A stretch of 13,499 nucleotides of DNA, from NCBI GenBank assembly GCA_964586055.1, contig CAZPFX010000022.1:1-13499 (forward strand), written 5' to 3'. The first letter of the stretch is position 1. Each line of letters begins with the position of its first letter. A program made the position numbers and the translations under genes. The DNA comes from UM-FILTER-42-14 sp964586055. Lineage in GTDB: Bacteria > Patescibacteriota > Microgenomatia > UBA1400 > PJMF01. The notes beneath the pieces were generated by a model. That model worked only from the letters and a program-made list of their open reading frames with translations. It did not search any database and had not been told where the DNA came from. Of this stretch, positions 1 to 7,361 are shown piece after piece.

Positions 1-546
1 ACGATGGAGATTCATCACACTAAGCATCACCAGTCTTACATTGATAAATTAAATGCAGCTCTAGAAGAGCATGAAGACCTGCTAGCTCTTTCAGTTGAAG
101 ATTTACTGAGTAAATTTGATTCTTTGCCAGATGAAATCAAAACAGCAGTTAGAAATCACGGCGGTGGCCACGCTAATCACTCTCTTTTCTGGCAAAGCAT
201 GTCGCCACAGCCAAGTGAGCCATCTGTAGAATTGAATGATGCAATTACCACACAGTTCGGTTCGCTTGATGAATTCAAAGAACAATTTGCTGCTGCGGCA
301 GGAGGACAGTTCGGCTCAGGTTGGGCTTGGTTAGTCGCTAAACCTGATAAAACCTTAGCTGTTTACAGCACTGCCAATCAAGACTCACCCCTCATTCAGG
401 GTGATTCACCACTATTGGGACTCGATGTCTGGGAACATGCTTACTATCTGAACTACCAGAATCGCCGTCCAGATTACGTCACCGCTTTTTGGAATCTCGT
501 GAATTGGAGTGCAGTTGCCTCCCGCCACCAAGCAGTGCTACAGTAG
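1..546 (+). CDS. sodA: Superoxide dismutase, Mn-type (5' end outside window)
   Basis: Dismutates superoxide to oxygen and hydrogen peroxide in the cytoplasm. The frame is open from base 1 and enters at TMEIHHTKHHQ, which in this family lies about 20 residues inside the protein, so the ATG at 4 is an internal methionine and the true start is upstream of the window. Visible family motifs are HHTKHHQ (first metal ligand His and neighbours), GGGHANHSLFW (second ligand), FGSGWAWLV, NQDSP, and DVWEHAYYL, which carries the last Asp and His ligands. The Gln in NQDSP together with GGHANH, rather than an AAQ motif, points to a manganese or cambialistic enzyme rather than a classic iron enzyme. The C-terminus is complete (TAG at 544-546). 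The next gene starts 6 nt later, so the two are probably co-transcribed. Confidence 0.95.
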   Translation, partial: TMEIHHTKHHQSYIDKLNAALEEHEDLLALSVEDLLSKFDSLPDEIKTAVRNHGGGHANHSLFWQSMSPQPSEPSVELNDAITTQFGSLDEFKEQFAAAAGGQFGSGWAWLVAKPDKTLAVYSTANQDSPLIQGDSPLLGLDVWEHAYYLNYQNRRPDYVTAFWNLVNWSAVASRHQAVLQ

Positions 547-552
547 TCCACT

Positions 553-1137
553 GTGTTACAAATAATTTTAGATGTCGAAACCAAGAAAATTTTCGATGAA
601 GTTGGGGGATTTTTCCCAGATCGACTTGGTATTTCTTTTGTAGGAGTCTGTGTTCGTGAGGGCTTTTCCGGCCCGGGCGAAATGCAAAGCTATTTCGAGG
701 ATGACCTGCCCAAGCTTTTTCCTCTTTTGGAGAAGGCGGACGTCGTGATTGGCTTTAATATCGATAACTTCGACATGCAGACTCTAGTGCCGTACTACAC
801 GGGAGACGTTACCAGAATTCCTACCTTGGATCTTTTAACGCGGATAAAAGACAGTGCTGGTCACCGCATTAGTCTGGATGCGGTCGCAACCGAGACTTTG
901 GGAATTGGCAAATCAGGCAGTGGTCTTGATGCAGTCAAATACTACAAACAGCAGAAATGGGATGATCTAGAGAAGTACTGTCTACAAGATGTAGCCGTGA
1001 CTAGAGATGTTTATGATTATGGTCGCTCCAACGGTGGAGTAATTTTTCGCAATAAATGGAATCGAAAAATCGAGTGTTCCGTTGATTTTAGTTTCATCCC
1101 ACAACAGAATTCTGGGGTACAGATGAGTTTGCTTTAG
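553..1137 (+). CDS. DEDDy-type 3'-5' exonuclease-like protein (RNase H fold)
   Basis: A 194-residue stand-alone exonuclease domain. The three Exo motifs of the DEDD superfamily are visible: DVET (D7, E9), VIGFNIDNFD (residues 65-74, with D71/D74 as the ExoII acid) and YCLQD (Y142, D146), whose Y-x3-D spacing gives the DEDDy subtype. This resembles the ribonuclease-H-like domains seen in YprB-type or helicase-associated proteins, but no helicase or polymerase domain is attached. Substrate (DNA or RNA) cannot be told from sequence. The start is GTG at 553, 6 nt after the sod stop. No Shine-Dalgarno sequence precedes it, and the first motif begins only five residues in, so the start cannot lie much later. 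It probably depends on translation of the sod gene. The last 25 residues have no recognised motif. Confidence 0.78.
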   Translation: MLQIILDVETKKIFDEVGGFFPDRLGISFVGVCVREGFSGPGEMQSYFEDDLPKLFPLLEKADVVIGFNIDNFDMQTLVPYYTGDVTRIPTLDLLTRIKDSAGHRISLDAVATETLGIGKSGSGLDAVKYYKQQKWDDLEKYCLQDVAVTRDVYDYGRSNGGVIFRNKWNRKIECSVDFSFIPQQNSGVQMSLL

Positions 1138-1142
1138 AGAGT

Positions 1143-1171
1143 TTGCTGTCAGAGTACCTTTGAGATATGCT
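1143..1171 (+). promoter_or_regulatory. Possible promoter for the S8-like gene
   Basis: TTGCTG (1143-1148) and TATGCT (1166-1171) are separated by 17 bp. The -10 box ends 9 nt before the ATG at 1181, so transcription would begin at or just before that codon. The match to consensus is moderate (3/6 and 4/6). The layout repeats that seen upstream of sufC, the HPRT-like gene and sufS. Confidence 0.3.
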
Positions 1172-1180
1172 TGTCGCAGT

Positions 1181-2872
1181 ATGAATGAGGGTGAGTTGGA
1201 ATCAGTTTTTTCAAAACTTGGACAAAATGTCAGCAGAAGAGAGTTTGTAGAAAAGGGAACAGTTGCAGTAGGCACTCTTGCTTTTGCAAATATCCTGCGA
1301 ACACTATTCGTCGGAAAGACAACTTTATCATCAGACTCATCAACCATAATAGAAACGCAGCTTTCAAATGAACAAAAGATTTTAAATGAAATGCTGAGAA
1401 ATGCATTGAATCGGATGATTGTGTTAGATATTGGTAAAAGAGGTGAAAGTGGAGTACAAGCCTTTTCAGATTTTGAGATGTGGCAAATTTTATCGGGAAA
1501 TGGAAGTACTGATCGGGTCAAATATGATGAATTAGTAGATAGATATGAAAAGAATAGGAGCGAAGTTAGTCAGAAAGATAGGGCAATACTTCAGTTTTCT
1601 TGGATGGCTTCCCATGGACAAGTAGTGACCAATGCATTGAGTTTGGGAGCTGAGCAGATATACAAAACGGAAGCTCTTGCAAAGGAACTCCCCTTTATTC
1701 CATATACTCCAGATTTGGTAATTGGTTCAGAAACACTACAATTAATTGACAGGGGTGAAGTCGTAATAGACTCAGGAGAGTATAGGCTCAAAGGAAAGCG
1801 TTTTGAGCTAATTATCAATCCGCCACCAGAGCATCTTCCCGAAGAAAAAGTCATTAGTGCTAGTCTTCAAATGGGATCAGTATTTGTAGATGTCTGGGAA
1901 GAGTTGGGTTCAAGGATCAATATTGTGTTAAGTCACAGTGATTTGAGATTATTATTTAAAAATACTGGCAATTCGACTGAAAAATATTATAAGGAGGACT
2001 TTGGTGCCACATATATACTTCCTAAGGGAAAAACTCTAGAAAACGTATCCAGGATACTTGTCAGAAAAGAAGGCGAAGAAGACTATCTTCCTTTCGACGT
2101 CTCCCTTACAGCTACTGAGCTTTCCCAAGACGAATCACATGTTCTCATTAACTCTGAAACAGCGCTAATAGAGTATTACAAGCTTGTTTTGGATGATGGT
2201 ACAGAAATTGATCCAAAGTACGATCCGAACTCTGATAATTTTGATTTTTCTTTTGAGAAAGATGAAAGGTTATCATGGAGAGATCCAGAGATGCATGGTG
2301 CATATTCTCTTGTAAATCCAAAAAGAGGAAAAAACATTGAAATATTAAGGCAGTTTCTTTCAGAGCATCCCAACAACTTTTTTGTAATGGCGACAGGAAA
2401 CTATGAAGATGTTTTGATTGATGAGGATTTTCCAGAAAATTTGATCTTTGCAGGTCAAGCTATGATGGGAATGTTTGGCAAACCTGCAGGAGGTTTTGGA
2501 GAAGTTGCTGTGGCCAATGCTATATATAGTGAACCTAGCGAACTTGGTGTTCCTGGAAATGGGAGTTCCTTAGTTACTCCGATTATTGCGTTATTAGCAT
2601 CACAGGTTTGGGAGGAAGCGAATGTGCAACCAACAAGAGCGAGTTTGCAGGATTTTCTGGTTAAAAAAGATAGTTTGCTTTCCTACGATCTGATACCCAA
2701 TTCTTTAGAGGTTAAACCATGGAAAATGAAGTTCTTGGATCTTGATGCTGTAAAGAATTGGATACGTGAAAGAAGTTTTAAGGAGCTTGAGAGGAGAAGT
2801 GAAAAGCTGCGCACGAGCACGAAAAAGTCGCGTAGAGGATTATTACAAATGTTCACTGGGAAGCATGATTAG
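1181..2872 (+). CDS. Tat-signal protein with divergent subtilisin-like (S8) protease motifs
   Basis: About 563 residues from ATG 1181; a TTG at 1160 would add seven. Numbering below counts from the TTG form. Residues 25-32 read SRREFVEK, a near-consensus twin-arginine motif, followed by an apolar stretch (33-51), so export or membrane anchoring by Tat is likely. Four blocks in the right order resemble the S8 catalytic set: MIVLDIGKR (Asp90), SHGQVVTN (His152, like HGTHVAG), VMATGN (Asn414, oxyanion hole) and GSSLVTP (Ser470, like GTSMATP). The distance between His and Asn is larger than in subtilisin, implying a roughly 150-residue insertion. The C-terminus is charged (KELERRSEKLR onward). 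No Shine-Dalgarno sequence is visible. Arginine codons are mostly AGA/AGG and the gene looks AT-richer than the suf genes. The S8 assignment rests on motif order only; an inactive homologue or an unrelated fold remains possible. Confidence 0.6.
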   Translation: MNEGELESVFSKLGQNVSRREFVEKGTVAVGTLAFANILRTLFVGKTTLSSDSSTIIETQLSNEQKILNEMLRNALNRMIVLDIGKRGESGVQAFSDFEMWQILSGNGSTDRVKYDELVDRYEKNRSEVSQKDRAILQFSWMASHGQVVTNALSLGAEQIYKTEALAKELPFIPYTPDLVIGSETLQLIDRGEVVIDSGEYRLKGKRFELIINPPPEHLPEEKVISASLQMGSVFVDVWEELGSRINIVLSHSDLRLLFKNTGNSTEKYYKEDFGATYILPKGKTLENVSRILVRKEGEEDYLPFDVSLTATELSQDESHVLINSETALIEYYKLVLDDGTEIDPKYDPNSDNFDFSFEKDERLSWRDPEMHGAYSLVNPKRGKNIEILRQFLSEHPNNFFVMATGNYEDVLIDEDFPENLIFAGQAMMGMFGKPAGGFGEVAVANAIYSEPSELGVPGNGSSLVTPIIALLASQVWEEANVQPTRASLQDFLVKKDSLLSYDLIPNSLEVKPWKMKFLDLDAVKNWIRERSFKELERRSEKLRTSTKKSRRGLLQMFTGKHD

Positions 2873-2908
2873 GAAGTTTTACTGTAAGTAGTAGAATACA
2901 GCAAACCA

Positions 2909-2931
2909 ATGGCCAAACTCCAAAACATCCC
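2909..2931 (+). CDS. Start of an unidentified gene, cut by the assembly gap
   Basis: An ATG at 2909 opens a frame reading MAKLQNIP before the sequence becomes N. A -10-like TAGAAT (2892-2897) ends 11 nt upstream, the same arrangement as other gene starts here. To the right of the gap, two frames end soon (TAG at 3048-3050 or TAA at 3058-3060), either of which could be its 3' end. In this position an Rrf2-type suf regulator would be usual, but eight residues do not allow identification. A continuous frame through the N run into sufC is an artefact of the arbitrary gap length. Confidence 0.3.
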
Positions 2932-3031
2932 NNNNNNNNNNNNNNNNNNNNNNNNNNNNNNNNNNNNNNNNNNNNNNNNNNNNNNNNNNNNNNNNNNNNN
3001 NNNNNNNNNNNNNNNNNNNNNNNNNNNNNNN
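2932..3031. other. Assembly gap (100 N)
   Basis: Exactly 100 unknown bases, the usual placeholder for a scaffold join of unknown true length. Anything between the S8-like gene and sufC, including a possible suf regulator and part of the sufC promoter, is hidden here. The order of the two flanks depends on the scaffolding being right. Confidence 0.97.
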
Positions 3032-3055
3032 ACTTCAGCGAGCTCGTTAGTCTTG

Positions 3056-3061
3056 TATAAT
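3056..3061 (+). promoter_or_regulatory. -10 box of the suf operon promoter
   Basis: A perfect TATAAT ends 9 nt before the sufC ATG at 3071. The -35 region would lie at about 3033-3038 beside the N run and is not convincing. With a normal 6-8 nt distance to the start site, the mRNA would begin within a few bases of the ATG, giving a leaderless or nearly leaderless transcript. No Shine-Dalgarno sequence is present. Confidence 0.5.
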
Positions 3062-3070
3062 GCTCGGCGC

Positions 3071-3832
3071 ATGACAGATACGCTTTCAATTTCCAATTTA
3101 TCCGTTTCCATTGACGATAAGTCGATTCTCAAGGGAGTATCACTTGATGTTAATCCTGGAGAACTCCACGCCATTATGGGTCCGAACGGTTCAGGGAAAA
3201 GCACCTTAGCGCAAGCACTTGCTGGCCATCCAGCCTATGAAGTTGGAAAAGGTTCATCTGTCTCCATGAATGGAGAGGACTTGCTTTCTCTTTCACCAGA
3301 TGAAAGAGCACAAAAAGGTTTGTTTTTAGCCTTTCAGTACCCAGTCGAAGTCCCTGGAGTCAGTGTCCAGAACTTCTTACGCCAGGCGCATCTTGCTCGT
3401 TTTGCCAATGAACCAAAAAAGCAATTTACCAAGGTTGTAGAGTTTAGAAAACACTTGCAGAAACTCGCTGATAAGTTCCAGATTGACCAAGTATTTTTAT
3501 CTAGGGGTCTTAATGAAGGCTTTAGTGGTGGCGAGAAAAAGCAGCTTGAGATTCTTCAGATGGCAGTTTTGGAGCCAAAATACGCCATTCTTGACGAGAC
3601 TGATTCTGGTCTAGATATCGATGCCATTCGTAGGGTCGCAGAGGGCGTGAAACAAATTCAGAAAGACTACAACACTGGGATTATTGTTATTACCCACTAT
3701 CAAAGAATTCTGGATTACCTGAAGCCCGACTTTGTTCATGTTCTAGTTGCTGGCAAAATCGCTCAGTCTGGCGGAGCAGAGTTAGTTGCTTCGCTTGAGA
3801 GTTCAGGCTACGCTAGTCTGAAGGAGAAATAA
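3071..3832 (+). CDS. sufC: SufC, Fe-S cluster assembly ATPase
   Basis: The 253-residue ABC-type ATPase of the SUF scaffold; it binds SufB and SufD and drives conformational change during cluster assembly in the cytoplasm. Walker A is GPNGSGKST (residues 37-45), the Q-loop is FQYPVEVPG, the ABC signature is FSGGEKKQ, and Walker B runs into the SufC-typical ETDSGLD. The switch histidine is in VITHYQRIL. Length is normal for the family. The start is ATG 3071: the protein then begins MTDTLSISNLSVSI, right for SufC, while the in-frame codons before it run into the gap and match nothing. It is the first gene of a tight operon and is followed 3 nt later by the Nudix gene, whose Shine-Dalgarno sequence lies inside the last sufC codons. 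Confidence 0.96.
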   Translation: MTDTLSISNLSVSIDDKSILKGVSLDVNPGELHAIMGPNGSGKSTLAQALAGHPAYEVGKGSSVSMNGEDLLSLSPDERAQKGLFLAFQYPVEVPGVSVQNFLRQAHLARFANEPKKQFTKVVEFRKHLQKLADKFQIDQVFLSRGLNEGFSGGEKKQLEILQMAVLEPKYAILDETDSGLDIDAIRRVAEGVKQIQKDYNTGIIVITHYQRILDYLKPDFVHVLVAGKIAQSGGAELVASLESSGYASLKEK

Positions 3833-3835
3833 TTT

Positions 3836-4309
3836 ATGTCATCGCCGCACCAACTCACCGAAAACGTAAAACTACTTCAGAAAACCGCCATTATCGTCGA
3901 GGACAAAGTTCTTATTTTGAAACGCTTTGCTGGCGATGGTTACAGAGCAGAAAAATGGGATTTACCAGGTGGGAATGTCGAATGGCCAGAAGTCGATAGC
4001 GATAAGCGCGATCTTCACCAGGAGGAAATTGTTCGCGAGCTTCAGGAAGAAACCGGAATTTCTGTTCTACCCAATCAGTTTCAAACACCTGTCTACATGG
4101 GAACTTATTTTGAAAAAGAAAAAGATCTTTACACAATTATCGTCGGCTGGTCGGTGCGACTAACCGAAAGACCCGCCGTGAATATCAGTCCAGAACACTC
4201 GGAATTTACTTGGATAAGTCGAGAGCAACTTGATTCCTACGACTTCGGTTTTGCCGGTGAGAAAGAGGGTTTTATTCGCCGCACAATAGAGGCAAGCTTT
4301 ACTCACTAA
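3836..4309 (+). CDS. Nudix hydrolase
   Basis: A 157-residue Nudix-fold enzyme, expected to cleave a nucleoside diphosphate linked to another moiety; the substrate is not evident. The Nudix box is recognisable but stretched: GG at 45-46, E52 at the normal G-x5-E spacing, then 14 rather than 7 residues before RELQEETGI (67-75), so the loop before the catalytic helix carries about 7 extra residues. The metal-binding REXXEE core is intact. AAGGAG (3821-3826), within the end of sufC, is a good ribosome binding site 9 nt before the ATG. Its stop overlaps the sufB start by one base (TAATG). A Nudix gene between sufC and sufB is unusual; removal of oxidised or toxic nucleotides would fit the neighbourhood, but this is inference. 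Confidence 0.88.
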   Translation: MSSPHQLTENVKLLQKTAIIVEDKVLILKRFAGDGYRAEKWDLPGGNVEWPEVDSDKRDLHQEEIVRELQEETGISVLPNQFQTPVYMGTYFEKEKDLYTIIVGWSVRLTERPAVNISPEHSEFTWISREQLDSYDFGFAGEKEGFIRRTIEASFTH

Positions 4310-6873
4310 TGGCACGATTTGCACAAAAAAAGACTAGCGATTTTGACGCCAAGGGCAGTGAGTCTTACGAGCATGGTTTTTCCTATTCAACAAAAGATTA
4401 TCGTTACATTACTAAGCCCGGACTTTCGCAAAAAGTCGTAGAAGAGATTTCGCACATTAAGGAAGAGCCCAAGTGGATGTTGGAGCTTAGACTAAAGGCG
4501 CTGAAGCAGTTCGAGGCCGCCTCGATGCCGAAGTGGGGCGCTGACTTAAGCGGAATCGATTTTGAGGCCATTCATTACTATCTGCAACCGACGGATAAGC
4601 AGGTGTCTTCTTGGGATGATGTTCCAGCCGATGTGAAGCTGACCTTTGATCGTTTGGGAATTCCAGAGGCAGAGCGCGGTGTGTTGGCGGGTGTGAAGGC
4701 GCAGTACGACTCTGAAGTTGTTTACGGCTCGCTGAAGGAAGCTTTTTCTAAGGACGGGGTGATTTTTCTTTCTATGGATGAAGGTCTAAAACTGTATCCA
4801 GATTTAGTTAAAGAGTATTTCGGCAGCACTATCCCCAGTGGCGACAATAAATTTTCTGCCTTAAATACGGCGGCTTGGTCGGGTGGATCTTTTGTTTATG
4901 TTCCCAAGGGAGTTGATGTCAAAATGCCACTCCAGACATACTTTCGCATTAATTCTCCCAACGCAGGTCAGTTCGAAAGAACGTTAATAATCGTTGATGA
5001 AGGAGCAAAAGTTCACTATGTTGAAGGTTGTTTTGTTGCTGGAACTAGCATTGTTTCTTCTGAAGGGCGAGTTTTCATAGAAGATGTGAAAAAAGGTGAT
5101 TTAGTGCTTAGCCATGAAGGGAAGTATAAGAAAGTTAATCATACTCAAGCTCGACCATACTCAGGAAAACTCTTTTCACTATCGATCAGAGGCAATCCTA
5201 GTGAGGAGATAGAAGCAACATCTGAACACCCATTTTTAATTGTTAAAAGAAAGTATAAAAATGAAAAAAATAAGGTTTGGGAAAAGAGTTGGCTTCCTGT
5301 GAGTGAGTGTCGCCAAGGAGATTATGTCTGTATCCCAATTGATCAAGTTATTGATGAACAACAAACTAGAATTTTTCCAATTAAGATTGGCACAGGGAAA
5401 CATGGATTCAAAGTTGAGCAGCTTGAGTTTCCATGTACGCCAGAACTATTTACTCTGATTGGCTATTACTTAGCTGAAGGAAGCATTAGTAGTGGTCATT
5501 ACTTGAATTTTTCGTTTTCAGAAACCGAAAGGGAATTTATTGATGAGGTGAAGAGACTAATTTTGGAGGTTTTTGGTGAAACGAGAATTAGTGAGAGTTA
5601 TCATAAAAAGAATCATGGAACGAACGTCGTGGTCAGCTCAACTCGTCTTTGTAGATTTTTTGAACAGTTTGGCAAGGGCGCGGCGAACAAAGTTATTCCT
5701 AAGTGGGTAATGCAAGAGGGCAAAGAGAAACAAGAAAAATTGATAAAAGCGTGGTATCGAGGAGATGGGAACTATTACAAAAGAACTTTGGCTCATGGTT
5801 TCAAAGAAATGTTCAGGATATCGACCGTGTCAAAGAATCTAGCATACCAAGGTAGGGATATTTTAATGCGTTTAAATGTCGCATCATCGATAAACGTGCG
5901 TAACAGGGCAAAGGAAAAGCGCCAAGATATGTACAACCTTGTAATAGGTGGCGAACAAATGATTGTTTTTGGAGCGATCGTGGATCAACCAATCCAGCCC
6001 AAAATTTGGGGAAAGAAACGAGCAACCTACTTCAATATCGATGAAAAGTATTTATATGCTCCGATTAGAAGCATAGAAGTGTCTGAAGTCGATAATATTT
6101 ATGTCTATAATTTTGGAGTAGATGATGACGAAAGCTATGTTGCTGGAGGGGTAGCTGTTCATAATTGCACCGCCCCGAGTTTTTCTAGCGGTTCACTGCA
6201 CTCTGCGGTAGTGGAAATCATTCTTAAAAAAGGGGCTCGCTGTCAGTACACCACTATCCAGAATTGGTACAAAAATGTTTATAACTTGGTGACAAAAAGG
6301 GCGTACGTCGGCGAAGAGGCAGAGATGATTTGGACGGACTTTAATATGGGTTCGAAGGTGACCATGAAGTATCCAAGTTTTATTTTGGCAGGCAAAGGAG
6401 CGCGTGGCGAAACGCTCAGCATGGCTCTGGCCTCTGCAGGACAACACCAGGACACCGGCTCTAAAGCTATTCACTTAGCGCCTTATACCAGCTCTACCAT
6501 TGTTTCTAAATCAATTAGTAAAGATGGCGGCAGAACTAGCTATCGCGGCTTGGTCAATGTCGGACCTCACGCAACAAATAGCCAAAACACAGTTATCTGC
6601 GATGCGCTTTTACTTGACTCAATTTCTCGTTCTGACACTTATCCTGTCGATCGCGTTTTTAATTCCCAGGTCGCAGTTCAGCACGAGGCAACGGTCTCAA
6701 AAATCGGCGATGACCAGCTTTTTTATCTCATGAGTCGAGGCATCAGCGAAGAGGATGCGCGCAAGATGATAGTCAGAGGCTTCATTGGCGATCTAATCAA
6801 AAAACTACCCTTAGAGTATGCGGTCGAGATGAATAGACTCATCGATCACGAAATGGAAGGAAGCATCGGGTGA
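4309..6873 (+). CDS. sufB: SufB, Fe-S cluster scaffold protein, interrupted by an intein
   Basis: Scaffold subunit of the SufBCD complex on which clusters are built. The 854-residue precursor holds a 379-residue intein (residues 241-619). Removing it leaves 475 residues, the usual SufB length. The N-extein ends VHYVEG and the C-extein starts CTAPSFSSGS, rejoining the very conserved EGC(T/S)AP motif. The +1 Cys (C620) corresponds to the conserved SufB cysteine (Cys254 in E. coli) implicated in sulfur acceptance, so SufB should be non-functional until splicing. The beta-helix core follows (HLAPYTSSTIVSKSIS, YRGLVNVG), then QHEATVSKIGDDQLFYLMSR near the end. ATG 4309 overlaps the Nudix stop by one base. 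The final TGA overlaps the GTG of sufD by four bases, so translation is probably coupled. Confidence 0.96.
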   Translation: MARFAQKKTSDFDAKGSESYEHGFSYSTKDYRYITKPGLSQKVVEEISHIKEEPKWMLELRLKALKQFEAASMPKWGADLSGIDFEAIHYYLQPTDKQVSSWDDVPADVKLTFDRLGIPEAERGVLAGVKAQYDSEVVYGSLKEAFSKDGVIFLSMDEGLKLYPDLVKEYFGSTIPSGDNKFSALNTAAWSGGSFVYVPKGVDVKMPLQTYFRINSPNAGQFERTLIIVDEGAKVHYVEGCFVAGTSIVSSEGRVFIEDVKKGDLVLSHEGKYKKVNHTQARPYSGKLFSLSIRGNPSEEIEATSEHPFLIVKRKYKNEKNKVWEKSWLPVSECRQGDYVCIPIDQVIDEQQTRIFPIKIGTGKHGFKVEQLEFPCTPELFTLIGYYLAEGSISSGHYLNFSFSETEREFIDEVKRLILEVFGETRISESYHKKNHGTNVVVSSTRLCRFFEQFGKGAANKVIPKWVMQEGKEKQEKLIKAWYRGDGNYYKRTLAHGFKEMFRISTVSKNLAYQGRDILMRLNVASSINVRNRAKEKRQDMYNLVIGGEQMIVFGAIVDQPIQPKIWGKKRATYFNIDEKYLYAPIRSIEVSEVDNIYVYNFGVDDDESYVAGGVAVHNCTAPSFSSGSLHSAVVEIILKKGARCQYTTIQNWYKNVYNLVTKRAYVGEEAEMIWTDFNMGSKVTMKYPSFILAGKGARGETLSMALASAGQHQDTGSKAIHLAPYTSSTIVSKSISKDGGRTSYRGLVNVGPHATNSQNTVICDALLLDSISRSDTYPVDRVFNSQVAVQHEATVSKIGDDQLFYLMSRGISEEDARKMIVRGFIGDLIKKLPLEYAVEMNRLIDHEMEGSIG
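5029..6165 (+). mobile_element. SufB intein with LAGLIDADG homing endonuclease
   Basis: A 379-residue in-frame intein. Numbering is within the intein. Block A begins CFVAGTSIV (Cys1 nucleophile); block B is ATSEHPF (T64-x-x-H67); block F is VYNFGVDDDESYVAGG; block G is VAVHN with terminal Asn379, followed by extein Cys+1. This is the full class 1 splicing set. Two LAGLIDADG motifs, LIGYYLAEG (143-151) and LIKAWYRGDG (238-247), keep their acidic residues E150 and D246, so the endonuclease may still be active. Other cysteines are C94, C101, C136 and C208. The DNA looks AT-richer, with A-rich codon runs near 5250, than the flanking exteins, consistent with horizontal arrival. SufB inteins are known in other bacteria, notably mycobacteria; whether this one occupies the same site needs alignment. 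Confidence 0.95.
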
Positions 6874-7361
6874 CGGAAATTACCAAAAAAATCACCATTA
6901 CTGATTCAGAGATTGTTAAGCTTACAGAGCCAGGCAATTACCTGATCGAACTGACTAAGCCTGAAGCTACAGCTGAGATCTTTGGAAGCTTCTCAGTTTC
7001 CAGAAAGGAACGGGCGAAAATTGTTGTCACCATTCATCACAAAGCCCCACAGACTCTTGCCAAAACTAACTTGCGCGGAGTTGCTCGTGACAAGGCTCAC
7101 CTTTCTTTTAGTGGTCGAATCATCATTGATGAGCACTGCGGAGGAACGAACTCATTTCTTACCGAGCGCATTTTGCTTTTGTCCGATACCGCTACTGCTG
7201 AGGCTATTCCCGATCTCGAGATTCTCAGTGATGATGTCAAATGTTCACATGCAGCCAGTGTCAGCAGTATTCCAGCTGAGCAGCTTTTCTATCTCATGAG
7301 TAGGGGGATTTCCAAATTTGAGGCAGAAAAACTGATCGTGGACGGTTTTTTGCAACAATAG
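6870..7361 (+). CDS. sufD: SufD-like protein, very short form
   Basis: The 163-residue SufBD-family partner of SufB. The typical SufD C-terminal core is visible: PDLEILSDDVKCSHAAS, with the conserved Cys-Ser-His, then EQLFYLMSRGI, closely matching the end of SufB (DQLFYLMSRGI). The usual SufD is about 400 residues; this one lacks the N-terminal helical domain and a large part of the beta-helix, beginning directly in beta-type sequence. It is not an obvious pseudogene: the frame is clean and overlaps sufB by four bases (GTGA). GAAGGAAG, about 7 nt upstream of the GTG, is a fair ribosome binding site. A reduced SufBCD complex, or a SufB-like pairing with a minimal partner, is the likely consequence. 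No alternative upstream start is reasonable because that frame lies within sufB. Confidence 0.85.
   Translation: MTEITKKITITDSEIVKLTEPGNYLIELTKPEATAEIFGSFSVSRKERAKIVVTIHHKAPQTLAKTNLRGVARDKAHLSFSGRIIIDEHCGGTNSFLTERILLLSDTATAEAIPDLEILSDDVKCSHAASVSSIPAEQLFYLMSRGISKFEAEKLIVDGFLQQ

Noticed and set aside
982..1521. Reverse-strand open frame of 179 codons over the exonuclease and S8-like genes
   Set aside because: No motif, crosses two forward genes, and its Ser/Phe-rich composition is typical of the antisense of AT-rich coding sequence.
2909..3070. A fusion of an N-terminal extension to SufC reading through the N run
   Set aside because: The frame is continuous only because the placeholder has 100 bases. 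The residues after the gap match nothing, and SufC begins naturally at ATG 3071.
4163..4309. Frameshift within the Nudix gene
   Set aside because: A second forward frame overlaps its middle, but the main frame has the intact REXXEE core and runs cleanly into the sufB start.
6870..7361. sufD as a pseudogene
   Set aside because: No stop or frameshift, start coupled to sufB, and conserved C-terminal motifs kept. A compact functional form is more likely.
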